Shown in pieces: positions 46,302-54,841 of a stretch of 64,000 nucleotides of DNA (position 1 is its first letter; every line of letters starts with the position of its first letter). The notes under the pieces are model-generated. The model saw nothing but the letters and a program-made list of their open reading frames with translations. It was not told the DNA's origin and searched no databases. The position numbers and the translations under genes were made by a program. The DNA is from DASUBV01 sp963822485 (lineage in GTDB: Bacteria > Actinomycetota > Actinomycetes > Streptosporangiales > Streptosporangiaceae), in NCBI GenBank assembly GCA_963822485.1, contig CAWGHW010000009.1:310001-374000 (forward strand), in the 5' to 3' direction.

Positions 46302-46474
46302 GACGCCAGCCCGGTCGCTGGGTCGTGGCGCTGCGGCCGCATGACGGCCACGAAGCGCAGCTGGAACCCGCGGGCGCACGCCCCGCACTCCCACTCGCCC
46401 GCGTCGGGCCCCGAGGGCCGCAGTGTCTCCTCGCCGCAGTACGGGCAGAAGAACGGCACCTGGCGCTCGCTCAT
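46298..46474 (-). CDS. 58-aa zinc-ribbon protein between sir and cysG
   Basis: Short protein MSERQVPFFCPYCGEETL..., with Cys pairs CPYC and CGAC about 20 residues apart, a zinc ribbon. It ends GLAS and its stop overlaps the cysG start (GTGA), so it is part of the operon. Its position between sulfite reductase and siroheme synthase suggests a role in delivering or assembling the reductase, or in regulation; none is proven. The ATG at 46474 is the only good start. Confidence 0.8.
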   Translation of the reverse strand: MSERQVPFFCPYCGEETLRPSGPDAGEWECGACARGFQLRFVAVMRPQRHDPATGLAS

Positions 46475-46486
46475 GTGCTGGCCCCC

Positions 46487-46568
46487 GCTCGCCTCCGGGG
46501 CGCCTTGAGGCGCCGCCTTCCCTCGTCGCTCGTTCCTCGCTCCTCAGTCCAGGCGGCGCCGCGCCCCT
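46487..46568 (-). promoter_or_regulatory. GC-rich inverted repeats between sir and zinc-ribbon genes
   Basis: GGCGCC-TTGA-GGCGCC (46499-46514) and longer imperfect partners (CTCCGGGGCGCC against GGCGCCGCGCCCCTCCGG) fill the 103-bp gap. They could stabilise the sir mRNA end or attenuate downstream genes. No U-tract. Confidence 0.4.
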
Positions 46569-46577
46569 CCGGCTCGC

Positions 46578-48257
46578 TCACTGCGCACCTCCCGTGCCGG
46601 CCATTTCGGCCGTGCCGGCCGTGGTCAGCAGCTTCTCGTCGGCCCGGCGCACCCAGGCGGCGAACTCCTCGCCCTCGGTGCGATCGGCCTGGTAGCTGCG
46701 CAGCAGCCGCTCCACGTAGTCGGTCAGCCCGTCGGCCGTCACCTTCAGGCCGCGCAGCTTGCGGCCGAACGACGGGTCGGTGCCCAGCGAGCCGCCCAGA
46801 TGGACCTGGAAGCCCTCGGTGCCGTCCACGATCGAGCCCTTGAGGCCGATGTCGGCGAGCTGGAAGCGGGCGCAGGAGTTGGGGCAGCCGTTCACGTTGA
46901 TGGTGATCGGCGTGTCGAAGTCCGGCAGCCGGCGCTCCAGCTCGGTGTACAGCTCGCGGGCCCGGCCCTTGGTCTCCACGATGGCCAGCTTGCAGAACTC
47001 GATGCCGGTGCAGGCCATCGTGCCGCGGCGGAAGGCCGACGGGCGGGCCTGCAGGTCCGTGCCCTCCAGATCGGCCAGCAGGTCGTCGACGCGGTCCTCG
47101 GGGACGTCGAGGATCAGCAGCTTCTGCTCGGTGGTGGTGCGGATCCGGCCGGAGCCGTAGGCGTCGGCCAGCTCGGCCACCTGCCAGAGCTGGGTGCCGG
47201 AGCTGCGTCCCACGTGCGGGGCCACGCCCACATAGAAGCGCCCGTCGCTCTGGCGGTGCACGCCGATGTGGTCACGGCCGCCCCGCGGGGCCGCGGGGGC
47301 CGGGCCGTCGGGCAGCGCCTCGCCGAGGTACTCGGTCTCCAGCACCTCCCGGAACCGCTCCACGCCCCAGTCCGCGACCAGGAACTTGATCCGGGCCCGG
47401 CTGCGCAGCCGCCGGTAGCCGTAGTCGCGGAACAGGCCCGCGACCCCGGCCCAGACGGCCGGCACCTGGTCGGGCCGGACGAACACGCCCAGCCGCTGGG
47501 CGATCATCGGGTTGGTGGACAGGCCGCCGCCCACCCACAGGTCAAAGCCGGGCGTGCCGTCCGGCCCGAGCACGCCCACGAACGAGATGTCGTTCACCTC
47601 GTGCGCCGTGCAGTGCGACGCGCACCCCGAGATCGCGGTCTTGAACTTCCGGGGCAGGTTGCCGAACTCGGGGTTGTTCGCGGCCACCGCCTCGGTGGCG
47701 CGCAGCACGGCCGTGGCGTCCAGGATCTCCCCGGCGTCGAGCCCGGCCACCGGGCAGCCCAGGATGTTGCGCGGCACGTCGCCGCAGGCCTGGATGGAGG
47801 ACAGGCCGACCTCTTCCAGCCGGGCCCAGATGTCCGGGACGTCCTCGATCCGGATCCAGTGGTACTGGACGTTCTGGCGGTCGGTGATGTCGGCCAGGTC
47901 GCGGCCGTACTCCTTGGAGATGTCCGCGACCGTGCGCAGCTGGTCCGAGCTGAGCTGCCCGCCGGGGATGCGGATCCGCATCATGAAGTAGGTGTCCTCG
48001 ATCTCGGCATCCTCGAGGGCGCCGGTGCGGCCGCCCTCGATGCCCGGCCGGCGCTGGGTGTACAGCCCCCACCAGCGGAACCGGCCGCGCAGGTCGGCCG
48101 GGTCGATGGAGTCGAACCCCAGGTGCGCGTACCGGTTGACGATCCGGTCGCGGACGTTCAGCCCGGCGTCGTCCTTCTTGAAGCGTTCGGCGGCATTCAG
48201 CGGCTCGAGGTGACCCAGGGCCCACTGGCCCTGACCTCGCCGTTGCGGCGACGGCAT
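46578..48257 (-). CDS. Ferredoxin-dependent sulfite/nitrite reductase, probably assimilatory sulfite reductase
   Basis: Siroheme and [4Fe-4S] enzyme of 559 aa that reduces sulfite to sulfide, or nitrite to ammonia. The cluster ligands are ACTGIEFC (C-x5-C) and NGCPNSC (C-x3-C). The two-fold repeat of the family is seen (WWGLYTQRR, MMRIRIPGG, TDRQNVQYHW and QACGDVPRN in the first half). Sulfite is favoured because a Cys-type leader peptide precedes the gene and siroheme genes follow. The usual cysH, cysC and cysDN genes are absent here. ATG at 48257. Confidence 0.88.
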   Translation of the reverse strand: MPSPQRRGQGQWALGHLEPLNAAERFKKDDAGLNVRDRIVNRYAHLGFDSIDPADLRGRFRWWGLYTQRRPGIEGGRTGALEDAEIEDTYFMMRIRIPGGQLSSDQLRTVADISKEYGRDLADITDRQNVQYHWIRIEDVPDIWARLEEVGLSSIQACGDVPRNILGCPVAGLDAGEILDATAVLRATEAVAANNPEFGNLPRKFKTAISGCASHCTAHEVNDISFVGVLGPDGTPGFDLWVGGGLSTNPMIAQRLGVFVRPDQVPAVWAGVAGLFRDYGYRRLRSRARIKFLVADWGVERFREVLETEYLGEALPDGPAPAAPRGGRDHIGVHRQSDGRFYVGVAPHVGRSSGTQLWQVAELADAYGSGRIRTTTEQKLLILDVPEDRVDDLLADLEGTDLQARPSAFRRGTMACTGIEFCKLAIVETKGRARELYTELERRLPDFDTPITINVNGCPNSCARFQLADIGLKGSIVDGTEGFQVHLGGSLGTDPSFGRKLRGLKVTADGLTDYVERLLRSYQADRTEGEEFAAWVRRADEKLLTTAGTAEMAGTGGAQ

Positions 48258-48307
48258 GCAGGCATCCTTCTTCTGCTGGCGTGCGGACAGGAGTCATTCG
48301 TGTCGCG

Positions 48308-48362
48308 CCGGGAGCTACCCGGTCACGCGGGAACGGGGAAGGTAAATCCGCTAGGAACGGAT
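48308..48362 (-). promoter_or_regulatory. Candidate attenuator hairpins between leader peptide and sir
   Basis: CCGGG-AGCTA-CCCGG (48308-48322) and ATCCG-CTAGGAA-CGGAT (48346-48362, overlapping the leader stop) lie between the leader peptide and sir. They could form alternative structures controlled by ribosome stalling at the Cys codons. The short stems keep this tentative. Confidence 0.4.
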
Positions 48363-48460
48363 CAGCAGAAAGAACGACACATGGCGCTGGAAACGCGCAG
48401 GAGGTCGACGTGACGCCGGGAAACCAGCCACTCGCCGGGGCTATCAGCCGGGCGTGTCAC
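48362..48460 (-). CDS. Cysteine-responsive leader peptide upstream of sulfite reductase
   Basis: A 32-codon frame from GTG 48460 ends in SRRHVDLLRVSSAMCRSFC and stop TGA, the conserved actinobacterial leader-peptide pattern (RRHVDLLR...C) found before sulfur-assimilation operons. GGAGG lies seven bases before the GTG. Cys codons occur at positions 28 and 32, the last codon before the stop. Ribosome stalling at low cysteine would change folding of the following RNA and raise sir expression (inference from the family). It is too short to be found by normal gene calling. Confidence 0.85.
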   Translation of the reverse strand: MTRPADSPGEWLVSRRHVDLLRVSSAMCRSFC

Positions 48461-48712
48461 TGTGGTGCCTCCGGGTGCTAGACGCTACGGGGTTTGCAGC
48501 CCCGCGGGCTAACGCTGCTCTTGGCGGGCGCGGCGTTGCGCTCTAGGTCTTGTCCTCCACTGAGACAGTAACATCCGGTCCCGGTGCCAGGGCAAGAAAA
48601 TATTTCTGTCTCGAAACACTACCCGGCCCCGGCAGCAGCCTGGTCAGGCCCGGCCCGCGGGCCGCGGCCGGAGCGGGCGGCGCAGGCGCCGCGGGCGGGT
48701 AACGTGGCGCGG

Positions 48713-48907
48713 GTGCGGCAGACGGAATTCTGGGAACGGATGCGCGAGCAGTTCGGCGAGGCCTACGCCGCGAGCGTGGCCCAGGACTATGTGATCGGCT
48801 CGCTCGGCAGCCGGACCGTCAATCAGGCGCTCGCCGACGGCGAGGACGCCAAGGTCGTCTGGCGGGCCGTCTGTGACGCGTTCCACATCGCCGAGCGCCA
48901 GCGCTGA
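48713..48907 (+). CDS. DUF3046 protein
   Basis: Small protein of 64 aa beginning MRQTEFWERMREQFGEAYAA and containing QALADGEDAKVVWRAVCDAF, the DUF3046 signature. This family is encoded next to recA in many actinobacteria, as here. Function unknown. The GTG at 48713 is set by homology; a GTG at 48704 is possible. Its last codons (GAGCGCCAGCGCTGA) run directly into a minisatellite built from similar sequence. Confidence 0.85.
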   Translation: MRQTEFWERMREQFGEAYAASVAQDYVIGSLGSRTVNQALADGEDAKVVWRAVCDAFHIAERQR

Positions 48908-49135
48908 CCCCGCGCCAGCGCTGCGCCCCGCGCCAGCGCCCCGCCCCGCGCTGACCCCGCGCCAGCGCCCCGCCCCGCGCTGACCCCGCGCCAGCGCCCC
49001 GCCCCGCGCTGACCCCGCGCCAGCGCCCCGCCCCGCGCTGACCCCGCGCCAGCGCCCCGCCCCGCGCTGACCCCGCGCCAGCCCCGTGCCAGCGCTGACC
49101 CCGCGCCAGCGCCCCGCCCCGCGCTGACCCCCGCA
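48903..49135. repeat. 29-bp minisatellite downstream of DUF3046
   Basis: Units starting GCTGACCCCGCGCCAGCG begin at 48950, 48979, 49008, 49037, 49066, 49094 and 49123 (mostly 29-bp spacing), plus a divergent first unit at 48903 that includes the DUF3046 stop codon. Both strands can be read as Arg/Gly/Ala repeats, which are not genes. The rest of the recA upstream gap (to 49499) holds a REP-like element and the SOS promoter. Confidence 0.9.
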
Positions 49136-49140
49136 CCTCC

Positions 49141-49196
49141 CGTGATCACGACCGGTATGCCGCTGGATGCTGCGGTCAAACGGCCACGATCATGGT
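49141..49196. repeat. REP-like 56-nt hairpin element, copy 2
   Basis: GTGATCACGACCG ... GCTGCGG ... GGCCACGATCATGG, the same length and core as the element at 21084-21139. The arms pair imperfectly (GATCACGACCG with CGGCCACGATC). It lies directly after the minisatellite. Confidence 0.6.
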
Positions 49197-49273
49197 GACT
49201 GGCACTCTGGCGCCACCGAAAGCGCGATCTGGCCAGGCAATTTGCGCCAACTCCGGCGTGTCGCTCTCATGAT

Positions 49274-49294
49274 CGAACAGTTGTTCGTTACAGT
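49274..49294 (+). promoter_or_regulatory. LexA SOS box and -10 of the recA promoter
   Basis: CGAAC-AGTT-GTTCG (49274-49287) matches the Gram-positive/actinobacterial LexA box perfectly. TACAGT (49289-49294) directly after it fits a -10 element. The recA ATG is 206 bp downstream of it. LexA binding here would block the promoter. Confidence 0.85.
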
Positions 49295-49499
49295 GGGGAA
49301 TGCCGGCGGCCGTGTCAGCACCTGAGGCCCGAGTGCGTGGGTCAAGCGCACAGGATCCAGCGCGCGGAAGCCCGGCAGCGCGGAACTGTCGGTGGGTGCG
49401 CGTAGCGTCTCCGCCGCAAGCAGATGACATGGCCTGGCAGTGCGGATAGCGCACGCTGCGAGGGGCTCAGCGGAGTTCCTCGATTCGACGGGAGTTCAC

Positions 49500-51753
49500 A
49501 TGGCAGCCAGCGATAAGACCAGTACCAGGGGTGCTGGCGGCGGCGACAGGGAGAAGTCCCTGGAGACCGCGCTCGCGCAGATCGAGCGGCAGTTCGGCCG
49601 GGGCGCCGTCATGCGGCTCGGCGAGGAGACCCGCGCCCCGATCGAGGTGATCCCGAGCGGCTCTATCGCCCTGGACGCCGCACTCGGCATCGGCGGCTAC
49701 CCCCGCGGCCGGATCGTCGAGATCTACGGCCCGGAGTCCTCAGGCAAGACGACCCTGGCCCTGCACGCGGTGGCCAACGCCCAGAAGGCCGGCGGCATCG
49801 CGGCATTCATCGACGTCGAGCACGCGCTCGACCCCAGCTATGCCTCCAAGCTCGGCGTGAACACCGACGCGCTGCTGGTCTCCCAGCCCGACACCGGCGA
49901 GCAGGCGCTGGAGATCGCCGACATGCTGGTCCGGTCCGGCGCCATCGACGTCGTCGTCGTCGACTCGGTGGCGGCCCTGGTCCCGCGCGCCGAGATCGAG
50001 GGCGAGATGGGCGACAGCCACGTCGGCCTCCAGGCCCGGCTGATGTCCCAGGCCCTGCGCAAGCTGGCCGGCGCGCTGAACAACACCAAGACCACCGCCA
50101 TCTTCATCAACCAGCTCCGCGAGAAGATCGGAGTAATGTTCGGCTGCGCATCCTGGTCCACGATACGTCACCCTCGCCGACGGCAGCCGGGAGCGGATCG
50201 GCAAGATCGTTAACCAGAGGATGCAGGTCGAGGTTCTCTCCTACGACCCGGAGACTGGGCAAGGTCGTACCCACGCGAAAGTCGTCAACTGGTTCAACAA
50301 CGGCACCACCGAGCGAGTTCCTGCACTTCGTGGTCGAGCGGGCCGGGCGGTAACCGAGGCCACGGCCGCGCCAGCATGGACCCACGGAGCAATCATCTCG
50401 ATCCGGACTCCTGGCGGATGGCGTGAGGCTGGCGAGCTAGCCGTGGGCGACCGGGTACATGCTGGCCGAGCCCTACCGCCTGGGCCCTTCGCAGCGTCAG
50501 CTGATCCTCGGGCGCCTGATGGGCGACGGCAATCTGTCGAAGCCGGTTGGCGGGATCGAGCACAGCGCGCGGTTCCGCATGGGCCACGGCGTTAAGCAGG
50601 AGGCTTACCTGGACTGGAAGGTCTCTCTGCTAGAGAACATCGAGCGCTGCCGGACTGACGAACTCCAAGGGGGCGGTCTTCGCCGACTTCCCCCGCTGGC
50701 CGAGCTGGCGAGCTGCGTGACGTGGTCTACCACGGTGATGGCAAGAAGCACCTGAGCTGGGACTACCTCAAGGAACTCACGCCGTTCGCGCTCGCCGTCT
50801 GGTACATGGACGATGGGAGCTTCACGTCCGGTCGAAGGGCGTGCAGGAGAGGACACAGGGCGGAAGTCGGGTCGATCGAGATCTGCGTGGAGGCGATGAG
50901 CGCTGGTTCACGAGAGCGACTCGTGCAGTACCTGCAGGGATACCCATGGCCTGAACGTCAAGCTGCGGACCAGCCGGGGCGCGGCAGAAGGCTCGTCCGT
51001 GGTGTTCACCACCGCGGCATCGGGGAAGTTCCAGGAGCTGGTGGCGCCGTATATCCATCCGTCGATGGAGTACAAGCTCCTGCCGCGCTACCGCGGGCAG
51101 TTCGCGCGTGGAGGCCGAAGTTCGTCGCCGCCGAGCATGCGACTGCGAGCCCGGCTCGCGTCCTGGATGTCCAGGTCAAGACCGCCGACCCGCTCGATGA
51201 ACAGCTTCGACATCGAGGTCGAAGGCGGTCCCACAACTACTTCGTCGACGGCGTGATGGTCCACAACAGCCCGGAGACCACCACGGGCGGTAAGGCGCTG
51301 AAGTTCTACGCCTCGATACGGCTGGACTCGCGGCGGATCGAGACGCTCAAGGACGGGACCGAGGCGGTCGGCAACCGGACCCGGGTCAAGGTCGTGAAGA
51401 ACAAGCTCAGCCCGCCGTTCCGGATCGCCGAGTTCGACATCCTGTACGGGATCGGGATCAGCCGCGAGGGCAGCCTGATCGACCTCGGCGTCGAGCACGG
51501 CATCGTGCGCAAGGCCGGCGCCTGGTACACCTACGACGGCGACCAGCTCGGCCAGGGCAAGGAGAACGCGCGGACTTTCCTGCGCGACAACCCCGACGTC
51601 GCCAACGAGATCGAGAAGAAGATCAAGGAGAAGCTCGGCGTGGGCCCGCGGCTGGACGCCGACGTGTCGGCCGAGCCCGCCGGAGCCGAGCTCGCGGGAG
51701 CCAAGGCCGCCGGGGCCAAGGCCACGGTGACGCCGCTGCGCGGCGTCGAGTAG
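49500..51753 (+). CDS. recA: RecA recombinase interrupted by a frame-broken intein
   Basis: Central recombinase of DNA repair and the SOS response. The N-terminal half (49500-50144, 215 codons) has Walker A GPESSGKT and FINQLREKIGVMFG. The C-terminal half (51268-51753, 161 codons) resumes SPETTTGGKALKFYASIRL, exactly continuous with the first. Joined, they make a normal 376-aa RecA. Between them is a 1,123-bp intein whose length is not a multiple of three, so as printed the halves are out of frame. The ATG at 49500 follows GGGAGTTC; a longer upstream frame is not homologous. SOS control is seen upstream; recX follows 4 bp after the stop. Confidence 0.9.
50145..51267 (+). other. RecA intein with homing endonuclease, multiply frameshifted
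   Basis: Inserted after the G of GVMFG, the site also used by the Mycobacterium leprae RecA intein. It starts with Cys (CASWST) and ends FVDGVMVHN before Ser. Conserved parts are readable in different frames: IGKIVNQRMQVEVLSYDP (frame of 50164), IRTPGGWREAGELAVGDRV (about 50400), LILGRLMGDGNLS (about 50505), FALAVWYMDDGSF (about 50786), FQELVAPYIHPSMEYKLLPR (about 51031) and the end block. About a dozen single-base insertions or deletions are needed to connect them, the first an extra A at 50163. GC is lower than in recA. Confidence 0.85.
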
Positions 51754-51757
51754 GGCC

Positions 51758-52378
51758 GTGGGCCGCGCGGTCCGGGGAGCGGCCAGGAGCGGCTCCCCGG
51801 ACAACGGCGCCCCGGCCCCGGGCCAGGCCCCCGCTCCGGACCCGGCCGATCCCGAGGCGATGGCGCGGCAGATCTGCCTGAGGATGCTGACCGCCGCGCC
51901 GCGGACCAGGGCCCAGCTCGCGACGGCGCTGGCCAGGCGCGGGGTGCCCGACGAGGTGGCCGAGGCCGTGCTGGACCGGTTCGCCGAGGTGCAGCTCATC
52001 GACGACGCCATGTTCGCGCGGGCCTGGGTCGAGTCCCGGCATCACGGGCGAGGGCTGGCCCGCCGCGCCCTGGCCGCCGAGCTGCGTCAGCGGGGCGTCG
52101 AGACCGACGACATCAAGGCGGCAGTCAGCGACCTCGACCCGGAGCAGGAGTACGCGACGGCGCGGGCACTGATCGAGCGGCGGCTGGCGGGCACCCGCGG
52201 CCTGGCCCGGCCGGCCCGGTTCCGCCGGCTTATGGGGGTGCTGGCCCGGAAGGGATATTCCGAGGGGCTGGCCTATCGCGTGGTCCGCGAGGCGCTGGAG
52301 TACGAGCCCGGTGATTCCGAGACCGAGCCCGGCGACCGGCCTGGAGCAGAGGCCGCCTTCGAGCCGGACGAATCGTAG
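51758..52378 (+). CDS. recX: Regulatory protein RecX
   Basis: RecA modulator of 206 aa. Three-helix RecX repeats are visible: CLRMLTAAPRTRAQLATALA, LIDDAMFARAWVESRHHGRG, and ARKGYSEGLAYRVVREAL. The N-terminal 30 residues are Pro/Ala/Gly-rich, and the C-terminus is acidic. The GTG at 51758 is 4 bp after the recA stop, so it is translated with recA's C-terminal half. Regulation is through the recA SOS promoter. Confidence 0.93.
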   Translation: MGRAVRGAARSGSPDNGAPAPGQAPAPDPADPEAMARQICLRMLTAAPRTRAQLATALARRGVPDEVAEAVLDRFAEVQLIDDAMFARAWVESRHHGRGLARRALAAELRQRGVETDDIKAAVSDLDPEQEYATARALIERRLAGTRGLARPARFRRLMGVLARKGYSEGLAYRVVREALEYEPGDSETEPGDRPGAEAAFEPDES

Positions 52379-53070
52379 CTCAGCCCCCTAAACGGGTGCT
52401 GAGCTGCGCGGCCAGTCGCCGGAGATTTCAGAGAACGTCTGCCCCACTTGCCCAAATCGTTATCTGCGCTTAACCTCACGGCAGCGAGGTTTTCTCCGCG
52501 CAGGGCGGATCAGCGGTGTGAGAAACATGAGATAACCACACCGGGCGACCCGGCAGCAGGCGCTGTCAGGACGGTCGGCGGCTATGAAAGTAACGGCACG
52601 ACGAACGGGCACGAACCGGACCGGAGCACAGGCCGCAGAGTCGGCCTGACCCGCCGGTGAGAGCTCAGGGGAAGGAGCAGGCAAGACCGGAGCTGTCAGT
52701 CTCGGCAGGCATGGCGCCTGTGCCAGTGCTCGCTCGGCTATGGCGATCCGGCTGAACCGGACCGTACCGGGCGGCTTCTGTCATACCGGGATCTAGCACA
52801 ACCAGATCCCGGCGGGCCCGGTCGGTCGCTATGGGCTGGTCGCTTACCCGTGATCGGACGCTGGCCGAGGTGGCTGCCGATAGGGCTAAGCGTGCACTCC
52901 GGGCCATGGGCTAGACCCGTTCGGCGGGCTGTGCCGCTGGTCCCTGTCTGGGTGACCGCCACCCCGCGTCGCTCTGCGCGAAGTACCCCTCGCTGATGGG
53001 CATGTGCACGGTGCACAGGCCGGGTCAGGCCCGCGACCAGCGCGGGCCCGTGAGCGGGAAGAGGTGCGAC
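52379..53070. other. Gene-free region with a perfect hairpin (52786-52812)
   Basis: Nothing in these 692 bases looks like a gene. CCGGGATCT (52786-52794) and AGATCCCGG (52804-52812) form a 9-bp stem with loop AGCACAACC. No U-run follows, so it may be an RNA element or weak terminator. The base composition is less GC-rich than in the flanking genes. The promoter of rny must lie in the 3' part, but none is obvious. Confidence 0.5.
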
Positions 53071-54819
53071 TTGAACAGCGGAACTGCACTCACGCTGGTG
53101 ATCGTTGTGTGCGTTGTTGCGCTGGCCGCGCTGATCGCGCTCGGACTCGTCCTGCACCGCAGTGCTGGGCTGCTGAAGGCCCATGACACCACCCGTGACT
53201 CCGCCCGTGACTCCGCCCGCACCGCCGGCCAGCGCGAGGCCGACGGCGCCGCGGCCAGCCGGGCTGAGAGTGCCGCCCCGGCCGAGACGGGCGGAAGTCC
53301 CGCCGGCCCGGCCGCCGCCGGGGTCGCCGCGGCCCCCGCGGTCCCCGCGGTCCCCGACGAAGAGGCCGTGCGGCACGCCGAGCAGCTGCTGGCCCAGGCC
53401 GAGAGCGACGCGGCGGCGATCGTGGCCAGGGCCGAGGCGTCCGCCACCCAGGCCGAGGTGGCCCGCCGCGAGGTCGACACCGAGATCAAGGCGGTCAAGG
53501 AAGAAGTCCGGCTGCTGCGCGCCGACGTCGAGCGCCGCGAGGTCCGCCTGGCCGAGCGGGAGCAGCGGATGGACGAGGACGCGCGGAAGGCCGACCAGCG
53601 CGCCGAGTCGCTGGAAGAGGTGCAGCGAGACCTGGACCGGCAGCGCGCGGACCTCCAGCAGCTCGACGCCGAGCGCCGGGAGATCCTGGAGCGGGTGGCC
53701 GGGCTGACCGCCGACCAGGCCAAGTCGGAGCTGGTCACGGGCATCGAGAACCAGGCCAAGCGCGAGGCCGCGCTGATTGTCAGGGAGATCGAGGCCGACG
53801 CCCGCAAGGAAGGCGACAAGCGGGCCCGCAAGATCGTGACGCTGGCCATCCAGCGGGTCGCCAGCGACCAGACCAGCGAGTCGGTGGTCTCGGTGCTGCA
53901 CCTGCCGGGCGACGAGATGAAGGGCCGGATCATCGGCCGCGAGGGCCGCAACATCCGGGCCTTCGAGTCGGTGACCGGCGTCAACCTGATCATCGATGAC
54001 ACGCCCGAGGCGGTGCTGCTGTCCTGCTTCGACCCGGTGCGCCGCGAGGTCGGCCGGCTGACGCTGGAGCGGCTGGTGCTGGACGGCCGGATCCACCCGC
54101 AGCGCATCGAGGAGGCCTACGAGCGCAGCAAGTCCGAGATCGAGCAGCTTTGCGTGCGGGCGGGCGAGGACGCGCTGGTCGACGTCGGGATCACCGAGAT
54201 GCACCCGGAGCTGACCAACCTGCTCGGCCGGCTGCGCTATCGCACCTCTTACGGGCAGAACGTGCTCAAGCACCTGGTCGAGTCGGCGCACATCGCCGGC
54301 ATGATGGCCAGCGAGCTGGGCCTGGACCCGGTGCTGATGAAGCGCTGCACGGTGCTGCACGACATCGGCAAGGCGCTGACCCACGAGGTCCAGGGCAGCC
54401 ACGCGCTGATCGGCGCGGAGATCGCCCGCCGCTACGGCGAGTCCGCGGACGTGGTGCACGCCATCGAGGCGCACCACAACGAGGTCGAGGTGCGGACCGT
54501 CGAGGCGGTGCTGACCCAGGCCGCGGACGCGATCAGCGGCGGACGGCCCGGCGCGCGCCGGGAGTCGCTGGAGGCCTACGTGATGCGGCTGGAGCGGCTG
54601 GAGGAGATCGCGCTGGCCCACGGCGGGGTCGAGAAGGTCTTCGCCATGCAGGCCGGGCGCGAGGTCCGGATCATGGTCAAGCCGACCGACGTCGACGACA
54701 TCCAGGCGCAGGTCATCGCCAGGGACGTGGCCAAGCAGGTCGAGGAGGAGCTGACCTACCCGGGCCAGATCCGCGTGACGGTCGTGCGCGAGTCCCGCGC
54801 GATCGAGTTCGCCCGCTGA
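53071..54819 (+). CDS. rny: Ribonuclease Y
   Basis: Membrane-anchored endoribonuclease of 582 aa that starts mRNA decay. An N-terminal helix (LTLVIVVCVVALAALIALGL) anchors it, followed by an Ala/Glu-rich linker and a long coiled coil (about 105-260). Then come a KH domain (GDEMKGRIIGREGRNIRAFE) and an HD domain with HDIGKALTHE and IEAHHNEVE. The TTG at 53071 is chosen because GGAAGAGG lies six bases upstream and the anchor follows at once; a GTG at 53050 or ATG at 52996 would add unlikely residues. It lies between recX and miaB, as in other actinobacteria. Confidence 0.93.
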   Translation: MNSGTALTLVIVVCVVALAALIALGLVLHRSAGLLKAHDTTRDSARDSARTAGQREADGAAASRAESAAPAETGGSPAGPAAAGVAAAPAVPAVPDEEAVRHAEQLLAQAESDAAAIVARAEASATQAEVARREVDTEIKAVKEEVRLLRADVERREVRLAEREQRMDEDARKADQRAESLEEVQRDLDRQRADLQQLDAERREILERVAGLTADQAKSELVTGIENQAKREAALIVREIEADARKEGDKRARKIVTLAIQRVASDQTSESVVSVLHLPGDEMKGRIIGREGRNIRAFESVTGVNLIIDDTPEAVLLSCFDPVRREVGRLTLERLVLDGRIHPQRIEEAYERSKSEIEQLCVRAGEDALVDVGITEMHPELTNLLGRLRYRTSYGQNVLKHLVESAHIAGMMASELGLDPVLMKRCTVLHDIGKALTHEVQGSHALIGAEIARRYGESADVVHAIEAHHNEVEVRTVEAVLTQAADAISGGRPGARRESLEAYVMRLERLEEIALAHGGVEKVFAMQAGREVRIMVKPTDVDDIQAQVIARDVAKQVEEELTYPGQIRVTVVRESRAIEFAR

Positions 54820-54841
54820 CCCGGGTCGGCCAGGGCGACCT

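Noticed and set aside
48903..49135. Possible CRISPR array because units are 29 bp
   Set aside because: Repeats are directly adjacent with no unique spacers and no cas genes.
48819..49179. Minus-strand frames coding Arg-Gly-Ala repeats
   Set aside because: They are translations of the 29-bp minisatellite with no ribosome site or family.
49176..49454. 92-codon minus-strand frame upstream of recA
   Set aside because: It runs across the SOS box and promoter and has no supported start.
50145..51267. Programmed frameshifting to read the RecA intein
   Set aside because: About a dozen shifts of mixed kind with no slippery-site pattern would be needed; error or decay is far simpler.
52448..52907. 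Short open frames in the gap before rny
   Set aside because: No ribosome sites, no recognisable domains, and conflicting frames on both strands.
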